A DNA stretch of 11,983 nucleotides, from the NCBI GenBank assembly GCA_027011025.1, contig JALVAU010000065.1, positions 1 through 11,983 of the forward strand. Reading direction: 5' to 3'. Position 1 is the stretch's first letter; each line of letters starts with the position of its first letter. The stretch is from Campylobacteraceae bacterium. Its GTDB lineage: Bacteria > Campylobacterota > Campylobacteria > Campylobacterales > Sulfurospirillaceae. A program made the translations under genes and the position numbers. Shown piece after piece: positions 1 to 6,599 of the stretch. The notes beneath the pieces are model-generated. The model was not told the DNA's origin, ran no database searches, and saw only the letters and a list, made by a program, of their open reading frames with translations.

Positions 1-1
1 A

Positions 2-82
2 TTTGACCATTCTTTATCCCCGCTTGCGCGCGACTATTGTCTAAAGGATATGTATGACAAAAATTGCGAAGGAAATGTTTGA
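2..82 (+). CDS. possible 3' end of an unidentified upstream gene (partial)
   Basis: If a plus-strand gene enters the window from the left, frame 2 is open to a TGA at 80-82 and would give 26 residues ending NCEGNV, with two cysteines. Frame 3 is open only to a TAA at 42-44. A second reading is a 27-codon ORF at 54-137 (starting MTKIAKEM) with an AAAGGA ribosome site at 44-49. Neither peptide is recognisable. The first 45 bases are more GC-rich than the rest of the window. I cannot tell whether this is coding; a divergent gene starting leftward at position 10 is also conceivable. Confidence 0.25.
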   Translation, partial: FDHSLSPLARDYCLKDMYDKNCEGNV

Positions 83-96
83 AAAATCATATGATA

Positions 97-181
97 TTGA
101 TCATAGTGTGAATTTAGCTTCTATAAATGAAGAATAGGGTAAAATAAGATAAATATTAATATGAAGTAAAGAGGGTGGCGA
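97..181 (+). promoter_or_regulatory. gyrA leader with candidate promoter and ribosome binding site
   Basis: The best sigma-70-like elements are TTGATC at 97-102 and TATAAA at 122-127, with a long 19-nt spacer. A second -10 candidate, TAAAAT, lies at 140-145. In this phylum the -35 box is usually weak, so only the -10 matters and the choice is uncertain. The ribosome site AGAGG at 170-174 lies 7 nt before the gyrA ATG and is convincing. Confidence 0.3.
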
Positions 182-2683
182 ATGGAAAATCTTTTTGATA
201 GCAATCAAGACATAAAAGAGATAAATATAGAGGACTCTATAAAGACTAGTTATCTTGACTACTCTATGAGTGTTATAATCGGTAGGGCATTGCCGGATGC
301 AAGAGATGGTTTGAAACCGGTACATAGGAGAATCTTATATGCTATGAATGACTTGAGTATCAGCTCAAGAAGTCCTTATAAAAAATCGGCTCGTATAGTC
401 GGTGATGTCATAGGTAAATACCACCCTCATGGTGATACTGCTGTATATGATGCACTTGTAAGGATGGCTCAACCATTTTCTATGAGAATTCCTTCTGTTG
501 ACGGACAGGGTAACTTTGGTTCGATAGACGGAGATAATGCAGCTGCCATGCGTTATACTGAAGCTCGTATGACACCTCTTTCGGAAGAGTTGCTAAAGGA
601 CTTAGATAAAGAGACAGTTGATTTTGTGCCAAACTATGACGATAGTATGAGTGAACCGGATGTGCTTCCTAGTCGTGTTCCAAATCTGCTTTTAAATGGT
701 TCTAGCGGTATCGCAGTTGGTATGGCTACAAATATTCCTCCACACTGTCTTGATGAGTTAATAGATGCTCTTTTGCTTTTGATAGATAATCCACAAGCCG
801 GACTAGATGAAGTGATGGAATTTATAAAGGGTCCGGATTTTCCAACTAAGGGTATTATCTTTGGTAAAAAAGGTATTTTAGATGCCTATAAAACAGGTCG
901 TGGACGCATCAAAATCAGAGCTAAAATCCACATAGAGAAGAAAGGCAACAAAGATGTAATCATCATAGATGAATTGCCTTATCAAGTAAATAAATCGAGA
1001 TTAATCGAGCAAGTTGTGGCACTTGTCAAAGATAAACAAGTCGAAGGCATTAGTGAGATAAGAGACGAGAGTGATAGAGATGGTATAAGAGTTGTTATAG
1101 AACTCAAAAGAGATGCCATGAGTGAAATTGTCTTAAACAACCTATATAAATCAACAAATCTTGAAGTGACCTTTGGTGTCATACTGTTGGCTATTGAAAA
1201 CAAAGAGCCTAAAGTATTTACTCTTATTGAGCTGTTGCAACTCTTCTTAAAACATAGAAAAACAGTCATAATCAGAAGAACAATTTTTGAATTAGAAAAA
1301 GCAAAAGCCAGAGCTCATATCTTGGAAGGTTTGAAAATTGCACTTGATAATATCGACGATGTTATAAAGCTCATCAAGTCAAGTGCTGATGCCAAAGAGG
1401 CAAAAGCCGGTTTGGTTTCTACATTTGGATTGAGTGAAATTCAAGCAAGTGCAATTTTGGATATGAAACTCCAAAGACTTACAGGCTTAGAGAGAGAAAA
1501 GATTGAAAATGAATTAGAGGCTCTTAAAAAAGAGATGGATAGACTCAATGCTATTCTTAAGAGCGAAGATATACTAAATGACTTGATAAAAAAAGAGCTT
1601 ATTGAGATAAAAGACAAATTCAAATCACCTCGTATCACTGCGATAGAAGATAATTATGATGATATAGATATAGAAGATTTAATTCCAAATGAGCCTATGG
1701 TTGTCACTATTACCCATAGAGGATATATAAAAAGAGTTCCGCTTAAATCTTATGAAAAGCAGAAAAGAGGCGGAAAAGGAAAGACTGCTATAACTACTTA
1801 TGATGATGACTTTATAGAAAATTTCTTTGTCTCAAATACTCATGATACTTTGATGTTTGTGACTGATAGAGGTCAATTGTATTGGTTGAAGGTTTATAGA
1901 ATTCCAGAGGGAAGTAGAACTGCAAAAGGAAAAGCGGTTGTAAATCTCATACAGTTGCAGCCTGATGAGAAGATAATGGAGATTATACCGACTACTGATT
2001 TTAGTGAAGAGAAGTCGTTAGCATTTTTTACAAGAAACGGTATAGTTAAAAGAACAAATCTAGCAGAATTTAAAAACATAAGATCTGTCGGTGTTAGAGC
2101 AATCACTCTTGATGATGATGATGAATTAGTCACAGCAAAAGTTGCAACTAAAGAGATAAAAAATCTCTTCATAGTGACTAAAAAAGGTATGTGTATAAGA
2201 TTTGATATCGAAGATACCAGAGAGTTAGGTAGAACTGCCAGAGGTGTGGCAGGAATTCGCTTTAAAGAGGAAGGTGATGAGGTTGTAGGAGCGGTTACAA
2301 TCTCTAGTGATGAAGAAGAGCTTTTGACTGTCAGTGAAAAGGGTATCGGCAAGAGAACTACTGCACAAGAATATCGTTTACAAAAACGGGGCGGCAAAGG
2401 CGTAATAGCTATGAAATTAACTGCAAGAACAAAGGATTTGGTTGGTGTTGTTATTGTAGATGAAAACAAGGATTTGATGGCTCTTGGAAGTAGCGGAAAG
2501 ATGATAAGAGTTGATATGCAAACTATCAGAAAAGCCGGTAGAAATACAAGTGGCGTTAAAGTTGTCAGCGTTTCAGGAGATGATATAGTAGCAAGCATTG
2601 CTAGATGTCCAAAAAAAGAGCCTGAAGAGATAGATGTGATCAGCGAAGCAGAGGTTGTGACTATTAAAACAGATGTGGAATAA
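182..2683 (+). CDS. gyrA: DNA gyrase subunit A
   Basis: This is the breakage-reunion subunit of the A2B2 type II topoisomerase that introduces negative supercoils using ATP hydrolysed by GyrB. At 833 residues it is near the usual full length. The N-terminal winged-helix region carries [16 protein letters not shown] (35-50), the HPHGD motif (81-85) and the catalytic tyrosine Tyr125 in RYTEAR, which forms the 5'-phosphotyrosyl link. The quinolone region reads Thr86 and Asp90, the susceptible form in Campylobacter numbering. A coiled-coil arm follows (about 370-490). The C-terminal DNA-wrapping beta-pinwheel has the GyrA box QKRGGKG at 527-533, a second identical QKRGGKG at 734-740 and an acidic tail. 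The GyrA box separates it from ParC. It is the first gene in a row with flgP, 38 nt upstream. Identification is certain. Confidence 0.98.
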   Translation: MENLFDSNQDIKEINIEDSIKTSYLDYSMSVIIGRALPDARDGLKPVHRRILYAMNDLSISSRSPYKKSARIVGDVIGKYHPHGDTAVYDALVRMAQPFSMRIPSVDGQGNFGSIDGDNAAAMRYTEARMTPLSEELLKDLDKETVDFVPNYDDSMSEPDVLPSRVPNLLLNGSSGIAVGMATNIPPHCLDELIDALLLLIDNPQAGLDEVMEFIKGPDFPTKGIIFGKKGILDAYKTGRGRIKIRAKIHIEKKGNKDVIIIDELPYQVNKSRLIEQVVALVKDKQVEGISEIRDESDRDGIRVVIELKRDAMSEIVLNNLYKSTNLEVTFGVILLAIENKEPKVFTLIELLQLFLKHRKTVIIRRTIFELEKAKARAHILEGLKIALDNIDDVIKLIKSSADAKEAKAGLVSTFGLSEIQASAILDMKLQRLTGLEREKIENELEALKKEMDRLNAILKSEDILNDLIKKELIEIKDKFKSPRITAIEDNYDDIDIEDLIPNEPMVVTITHRGYIKRVPLKSYEKQKRGGKGKTAITTYDDDFIENFFVSNTHDTLMFVTDRGQLYWLKVYRIPEGSRTAKGKAVVNLIQLQPDEKIMEIIPTTDFSEEKSLAFFTRNGIVKRTNLAEFKNIRSVGVRAITLDDDDELVTAKVATKEIKNLFIVTKKGMCIRFDIEDTRELGRTARGVAGIRFKEEGDEVVGAVTISSDEEELLTVSEKGIGKRTTAQEYRLQKRGGKGVIAMKLTARTKDLVGVVIVDENKDLMALGSSGKMIRVDMQTIRKAGRNTSGVKVVSVSGDDIVASIARCPKKEPEEIDVISEAEVVTIKTDVE

Positions 2684-2692
2684 GAGTTGCTT
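2676..2692 (+). promoter_or_regulatory. candidate sigma-54 (RpoN) promoter for flgP-flgQ-flgR
   Basis: The sequence TGGAATAAGAGTTGCTT has GG at 2677-2678 and GC at 2689-2690, exactly 10 nt apart, as the -24/-12 elements of sigma-54 promoters require. It also matches the TGGAA...TTGCTT flavour used by flagellar genes in Campylobacterota. It straddles the gyrA stop codon (2681-2683). Transcription would start near 2702, giving a leader of about 20 nt that keeps the AAAGG ribosome site (2711-2715) of flgP. The downstream genes are flagellar and include the sigma-54 activator itself. Chance matches to GG-N10-GC are common, so this remains a prediction. In C. jejuni, as I recall, flgP and flgQ were reported as largely independent of sigma-54. 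Confidence 0.5.
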
Positions 2693-2721
2693 GTAGATAA
2701 AAAATCAATTAAAGGTGCGTA

Positions 2722-3234
2722 ATGAAGAGATATATCTATATGGCCATATATAGTATGGGGGCTTTGATAGTATTTTCTGGTTGCAATGGTTTGATGCCTA
2801 AGCAGCAAGTTCAAAAACCAAAGGTTATTAAAAAAGTTGTTGTTCAAAAGATAGATAAAGAAGAGATAAAGCAGGCTATCAGAGATGAAAGATTGGCGGA
2901 ATTGGATAAAATGCCTCCTAAAGAGTTTGTAGTATATGGAGAGGGGATTGCACCTATGAATACCATCTCGCCGGCTCAGGCCATAGCACTTGCAAAGAGA
3001 GCTGCTGTTACAGATGCGTATCGTCAGCTTGGAGAAAAACTTTATGGCATAAGAGTAAATGCAAAAGAGACTGTAAAAGATGCAGCACTTAAAGATTCTC
3101 GTATAGTGACTCAAGTAAACGGCTTGATAAAAAATGCTACTATTACTGAAAATAAATATAAAGATGGTCTATATACTGTTAGGATGGAGCTACTTTTGAG
3201 CAGAGCTAAGTGGAAAGAAATCTTTTCGTATTAA
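2722..3234 (+). CDS. flgP: LPP20-family outer-membrane lipoprotein FlgP (flagellar basal disk)
   Basis: The 170-residue product has a short basic N-terminus, a hydrophobic segment (about 5-17) and a lipobox FSGC with the lipidated Cys21. Phe rather than Leu at -3 is slightly unusual. A basic, charged linker (about 27-65) leads to an LPP20-like domain (about 68-160), recognisable by the helix AQAIALAKRAAVTDAYRQLG and the ending YTVRMELLL. In C. jejuni FlgP is an outer-membrane lipoprotein needed for motility but not filament assembly, and it forms the basal disk around the motor. The assignment rests on this domain and on the order gyrA-flgP-flgQ-flgR-asd. It has an AAAGG ribosome site 6 nt before the ATG, and its 3' end overlaps flgQ by 25 nt. 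LPP20 proteins have other roles in this phylum, so the symbol is less certain than the family. Confidence 0.85.
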   Translation: MKRYIYMAIYSMGALIVFSGCNGLMPKQQVQKPKVIKKVVVQKIDKEEIKQAIRDERLAELDKMPPKEFVVYGEGIAPMNTISPAQAIALAKRAAVTDAYRQLGEKLYGIRVNAKETVKDAALKDSRIVTQVNGLIKNATITENKYKDGLYTVRMELLLSRAKWKEIFSY

Positions 3235-3599
3235 TTCTGTTTTTAAACTCTGTAGTTGGGAGTGACATTTTTTGGTTTTCATACAGGAGTGTCACTTCAA
3301 ACAAAACTCTAATATATGAAGAAAAAAACATATCTCCTTTGACCAACCCTTATATAGGGAACATATCCTCTACATGTAGAGTTAAAATAAGCAGGCAAAA
3401 AAACAGCTCTACTTTGGATATTTTAAATCAAAATTTCTATAAAATTTTACCCTGTTTCTATTCTGGAAAAGCAAGGGTATTGTCTCAAACTAAAAGCAGT
3501 ATCTATAGCTTGAAAGATGAGGTAGAGCTAAAAATAGAACCCGTTAGGTTTATAGTAGATTTTAAAGATGATTTTGCTAATATAACTATCCTGAAATAA
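3210..3599 (+). CDS. flgQ: probable FlgQ, exported motility protein
   Basis: This 129-residue protein has a short N-terminal signal-like segment: Arg3, then the hydrophobic stretch LFVLILFLNSVVG (5-17), with plausible cleavage after Gly17. The rest is soluble, with two cysteines (56 and 82) that could form a periplasmic disulfide and no other recognisable motif. The start is GTG at 3210. An in-frame TAA lies directly before it (3207-3209), and no ATG or GTG follows within the signal region, so the start is nearly forced. The ribosome site is weak (GAG at 3198-3200), suggesting translational coupling to flgP, whose last 25 nt it overlaps. In C. jejuni FlgQ maintains FlgP level or localisation in the outer membrane. 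The name rests mainly on gene order; the sequence alone would be called hypothetical. Confidence 0.7.
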   Translation: MERNLFVLILFLNSVVGSDIFWFSYRSVTSNKTLIYEEKNISPLTNPYIGNISSTCRVKISRQKNSSTLDILNQNFYKILPCFYSGKARVLSQTKSSIYSLKDEVELKIEPVRFIVDFKDDFANITILK

Positions 3600-3615
3600 T
3601 TCACTAGGCATTTGC

Positions 3616-4911
3616 ATGAAAATAGCTATCGTAGAAGATGATATAAATATGAGAAAATCACTAGAATATGCCCTTAAAGAGTATAGAGAGTTTAAAGTGG
3701 TATGCTATAAAAATGCTATAGAAGCCTTGAAAAAGATAGATGATAGCGTCGAGCTAGTTATCACAGATATAAATATGCCCGGTATGGATGGAATTGAATT
3801 TGTAAAAAAGCTAGATAATAGATTTGACATCATTGTGATTACTGGAAATGCTACGCTAAATCGTGCTATTGAGTCGGTTCGATTAGGGGTAAAAGATTTT
3901 TTGACAAAGCCATTTGAGATAGATACATTAGTTGATGCGATCAAGAGAAATGTTAAGATAAGAGCTAAAACTTCAAAAGTAAAAGCTCAACCAAAAGATG
4001 GAAATAGGGATTTTTTAGGAAGTTCAAAAGAGTTAGAAGCTTCATTGTCATTGGCAAAAAAAGCAGCAAGAACAGATGCTAGTGTTTTACTTTTGGGGCA
4101 GAGTGGAGTAGGAAAAGAGCTTTTTGCCAACTATATTCATAAAAATTCCAATAGGGCAAAAAATAAATTTATAGCTATAAATATGGCAGCAATTCCTGAA
4201 AATCTTTTGGAGAGTGAGTTGTTTGGATATGAAAAAGGAGCTTTTACCGATGCTCTTAATGAGAAAAAAGGGTACTTTGAGCTAGCTCACAGGGGCACTA
4301 TATTTCTCGATGAAATAGCGGAGATGTCAGTAGCTCTTCAGAGTAAACTTTTGAGAGTTTTGCAAGAAAGAGTAGTTTATAGGGTAGGGGGATTGAAGCC
4401 TATACCGGTTGATGTCAGGATAATTTCTGCAACAAATGCCGATATTTTAAGAGTTATAAGAGATGGAAAATTTCGGGAGGATTTGTATTTTAGATTAAAT
4501 ACCATTCCTATCAAAATAGCACCTCTTAAAGATAGAAAAGATGAGATTATGCAGATTGCTCAAAAAACTCTCCAAGAGGTAAAGAGCAGGTATGATTTAC
4601 CAAATAGAGTTTTTTCTTCCCAAGCAAAAGAGGCACTTTTAAATTATGATTGGCCAGGAAATATCAGAGAGTTGATATCAGTTGTTCAAAGAGCTGCAAT
4701 TTTAAGTGATAATGAAACCATAAGTACTGAAGATCTATTTTTAGATAGCAGAAGTGTAAACAATATAAATAGTATGGAAAAAGAGTTGATACAAGAGGTG
4801 CTTCAAAGTGTGAATGATAACATAAGTGAAGCTAGTAAGATATTAGGAATGAATAAAAAAGCTCTTTTGAGCAAAATAAAGAAGTATCTAATCAAGAGTA
4901 GCACCAATTAA
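3616..4911 (+). CDS. flgR: sigma-54-dependent response regulator FlgR
   Basis: This 431-residue NtrC-type activator uses ATP hydrolysis to open promoters held by RNA polymerase-sigma-54. In this phylum FlgR, phosphorylated by the kinase FlgS (not in this window), switches on rod, hook and other middle flagellar genes. The receiver domain (1-110) has the acidic Asp8/Asp9, the phospho-acceptor Asp51, Thr76 and Lys98. The AAA+ domain (about 132-365) has Walker A GQSGVGKE (161-168), the sigma-54 contact loop GAFTDA (208-213), Walker B GTIFLDEI (227-234), sensor I around 268-274, FREDLYFRLN with candidate arginine fingers (286-295), and sensor II WPGNIREL (346-353). A Fis-type helix-turn-helix occupies about 402-426. 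Asp replaces the usual second Gly of GAFTGA. Its gap to flgQ is 16 nt, with a weak ribosome site. The last ten codons, including the stop, lie in the left arm of a long palindrome. Confidence 0.92.
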   Translation: MKIAIVEDDINMRKSLEYALKEYREFKVVCYKNAIEALKKIDDSVELVITDINMPGMDGIEFVKKLDNRFDIIVITGNATLNRAIESVRLGVKDFLTKPFEIDTLVDAIKRNVKIRAKTSKVKAQPKDGNRDFLGSSKELEASLSLAKKAARTDASVLLLGQSGVGKELFANYIHKNSNRAKNKFIAINMAAIPENLLESELFGYEKGAFTDALNEKKGYFELAHRGTIFLDEIAEMSVALQSKLLRVLQERVVYRVGGLKPIPVDVRIISATNADILRVIRDGKFREDLYFRLNTIPIKIAPLKDRKDEIMQIAQKTLQEVKSRYDLPNRVFSSQAKEALLNYDWPGNIRELISVVQRAAILSDNETISTEDLFLDSRSVNNINSMEKELIQEVLQSVNDNISEASKILGMNKKALLSKIKKYLIKSSTN

Positions 4912-5045
4912 TAGCACAAAAAGAATGGTGCAAGTACAAGGCAGATTTGTGCAGGACTAGCTGAAGCTAATTCAAACAAATCTAACGCAGTAATTGTGCC
5001 GTTATCTTTGTGTTATTAATTGGTGTTACTCTTGATTAGATACTT
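4882..5045 (+). repeat. 164-nt long palindrome / giant hairpin between flgR and asd
   Basis: Positions 4882-4913 and 5014-5045 are inverted copies differing at one of 32 bases (G4901 against T5026, a G-U pair in RNA). Pairing continues unbroken through 4920/5007, giving 39 consecutive pairs with two G-U. Further in, the arms still pair with scattered mismatches and wobbles (4924-4933 with 4994-5003, then 4935-4937 with 4990-4992). After an internal loop, AGATTTGT (4943-4950) pairs with ACAAATCT (4976-4983). The tip GGACTAGC-TGAA-GCTAATTC (4954-4973) closes on a TGAA tetraloop. Symmetry stops sharply at 4881/5046, and no target-site duplication is visible. There is no T-run after it, so it is not a standard intrinsic terminator. 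It could be an RNase III substrate, an operon insulator, a MITE-like element or an inverted duplication. Confidence 0.9.
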
Positions 5046-5048
5046 AAG

Positions 5049-5061
5049 TATAATATTGAGG
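5049..5061 (+). promoter_or_regulatory. candidate -10 box and ribosome site before asd
   Basis: A perfect TATAAT lies at 5049-5054, just outside the right arm of the long palindrome, with no clear -35 box (normal for this phylum). The ribosome site GAGG at 5058-5061 is 7 nt from the asd ATG. Initiation 6-8 nt after the -10 box would give a leader of about 8 nt and cut into that ribosome site. The box may therefore be a chance match in AT-rich DNA, or may serve a near-leaderless transcript. Confidence 0.3.
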
Positions 5062-5068
5062 TAGGATA

Positions 5069-6094
5069 ATGAGAAAGTATAATGTAGCCATAGCAGGTGC
5101 TACAGGAGCAGTTGGCGAAGAGTTATGTAGAGTTTTGGAAGATTTGAATTTTCCAGTAGGAAATCTTTTTCCACTAGCAAGTGCAAAAAGTGTTGGTTTG
5201 GATGTAGAGTTTAGAGGAAAAAATTATAAAGTTTTAGAACTTACCGAAACTGTTTTTGAAGAAAATGAGATTGACATAGCTTTTTTTAGTGCAGGAGGAA
5301 GTGTGTCAGCTAAATTTGCTCCATTTGCAGCAGAGGCCGGAGCAGTAGTCATAGACAATACAAGCCATTTTAGGATGGATAGAGATGTACCTTTGGTAGT
5401 TCCTGAGTGCAACCCAAACGATATATGCGAGTGGAAAAACAGAGGAATAATAGCAAATCCAAACTGCTCAACCATACAGATGGTACAAATTTTAAAGCCA
5501 CTTGATGATGCTTTTGACATCAAAAGAGTTGATGTGAGTACTTATCAAGCAGTAAGTGGAGCAGGAAAAGAGGGGATGGCAGAGCTTGTTAATCAAATGC
5601 AAGATTTTTTTGCTTTCAAGTTAGATGAGAGTAAAGTAGAAAAATTTCAGCATAGAATTGCACTAAATGTTATACCACATATCGATGTCTTTGGAGATAA
5701 TGACTACACAAAAGAAGAGATGAAAATGGTCAATGAGACACAAAAGATTCTTCATAAAGATGTAGAAGTAAGTGCTACATGTGTGCGAGTTCCGATACTC
5801 AGAAGCCATAGTGAAGCTATAACTATACATTTTGCAGATTCAGTTGATGCTAATCGTGCTAGAGATATTTTAAGTAGTGCACCTAGCGTGGTAGTTGTTG
5901 ATGAGCCTAGTAAAAATGAGTATCCTATGCCTATCATCTCAACAGATACAGATGAGACTTATGTGGGACGAATTAGAAAAGATATATATAGAGACAATGT
6001 GCTTCATCTCTGGTGTTGTGCCGATCAGATAAGAGTTGGAGCTGCTACAAATGCAGTAAGGATTGCTCTAAAATGGATAGAAACAGAGGGGTAG
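5069..6094 (+). CDS. asd: aspartate-semialdehyde dehydrogenase
   Basis: This enzyme reduces L-aspartyl-4-phosphate with NADPH to L-aspartate 4-semialdehyde, the branch point to lysine/diaminopimelate (and so peptidoglycan), threonine and methionine. At 341 residues it has the usual bacterial length. The N-terminal Rossmann fold carries GATGAVGEE (10-18). The catalytic Cys133 sits in NPNCSTIQ, Gln160 in the conserved QAVSGAG stretch (160-166), and Arg240, Arg245 and the catalytic His247 in RVPILRSHSEA. It is the first gene of a compact run with the UPF0114 protein (1 nt gap), hemE and a radical SAM gene. In C. jejuni asd also follows flgR, but here the long palindrome separates them, so the two may be transcribed separately. 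Identification is secure. Confidence 0.97.
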   Translation: MRKYNVAIAGATGAVGEELCRVLEDLNFPVGNLFPLASAKSVGLDVEFRGKNYKVLELTETVFEENEIDIAFFSAGGSVSAKFAPFAAEAGAVVIDNTSHFRMDRDVPLVVPECNPNDICEWKNRGIIANPNCSTIQMVQILKPLDDAFDIKRVDVSTYQAVSGAGKEGMAELVNQMQDFFAFKLDESKVEKFQHRIALNVIPHIDVFGDNDYTKEEMKMVNETQKILHKDVEVSATCVRVPILRSHSEAITIHFADSVDANRARDILSSAPSVVVVDEPSKNEYPMPIISTDTDETYVGRIRKDIYRDNVLHLWCCADQIRVGAATNAVRIALKWIETEG

Positions 6095-6095
6095 T

Positions 6096-6599
6096 ATGCT
6101 AGAAAGAATATTTGAAGCAGGGCTTTGGTCAAGTAGATTTATAACACTTTTGGCTGTTGTATTTGGAGTTTTAGGAGCGATAGTTCTGTTTCTCGTCGCA
6201 AGTGCAGATATATTTAAAATATGCATCTCAGCCTATAATTATTACTTCCTCGGAGTTCATTTAAGCGATTTTCATACTTTAGTTGTTGGTGAAATTATTG
6301 GGGCCGTTGATCTCTATTTGATAGGAGTCGTGCTTTTGATATTTGGTTTTGGTATATATGAACTATTTATCTCTGAAATTGATGTGGCAAGCGAAAAAGG
6401 CAAGATTTTAAATATAACTAGCTTGGATCAGCTCAAGGACAAAATAGCAAAAGTCATAGTGATGGTGCTCGTTGTAAATTTCTTCCAAAGAGTTTTACAT
6501 ACGGATTATAATGGCGCAAAAGAGATGTTGTATTTTGCAGCTTCCATAATGGGGCTTGCGATTGGGTTATATTTTTTAGGAAAGGTTGGAAAACATTGA
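6096..6599 (+). CDS. UPF0114/YqhA-family inner-membrane protein
   Basis: The 167-residue product has four predicted membrane helices (about 16-38, 64-90, 116-133 and 145-163). It also has the family's recognisable stretches: [20 protein letters not shown] (77-96) and the amphipathic loop [11 protein letters not shown] (110-120) before helix 3. The family (PF03350) is widespread, but I know of no established biochemical role. The ATG lies one base after the asd stop, with GAGGGG (6086-6091) as the ribosome site inside the asd end. Its own stop shares bases with the hemE start (TGATG). The close packing suggests co-transcription with asd and hemE. This need not mean a shared pathway, because this phylum often packs unrelated housekeeping genes together. 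Confidence 0.85.
   Translation: MLERIFEAGLWSSRFITLLAVVFGVLGAIVLFLVASADIFKICISAYNYYFLGVHLSDFHTLVVGEIIGAVDLYLIGVVLLIFGFGIYELFISEIDVASEKGKILNITSLDQLKDKIAKVIVMVLVVNFFQRVLHTDYNGAKEMLYFAASIMGLAIGLYFLGKVGKH

Noticed and set aside
1-10. Divergent gene starting at 10 on the minus strand (GGGGA then ATG)
   Set aside because: Only three codons are inside the window, so it cannot be supported.
437-451. Quinolone-resistance change in GyrA
   Set aside because: The codons read Thr86 and Asp90, the susceptible wild-type residues in Campylobacter numbering.
1894-3114. 406-codon open frame on the minus strand across gyrA and flgP
   Set aside because: It is antisense to two certain genes, is rich in Ser/Leu/Phe as expected from the reverse of AT-rich coding DNA, and has no recognisable domain.
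4882-5045. Integron attC site
   Set aside because: The long imperfect palindrome resembles one in shape, but the RYYYAAC/GTTRRRY core sites at the ends are missing and there is no cassette or integrase.
4882-5045. Insertion sequence
   Set aside because: The palindrome encodes no transposase and shows no flanking target-site duplication; a non-autonomous relic is left open in the findings.
4882-5045. Ordinary intrinsic terminator for flgR
   Set aside because: The stem is far longer than usual, and the following bases are AAGTATAATATT rather than a T-run.
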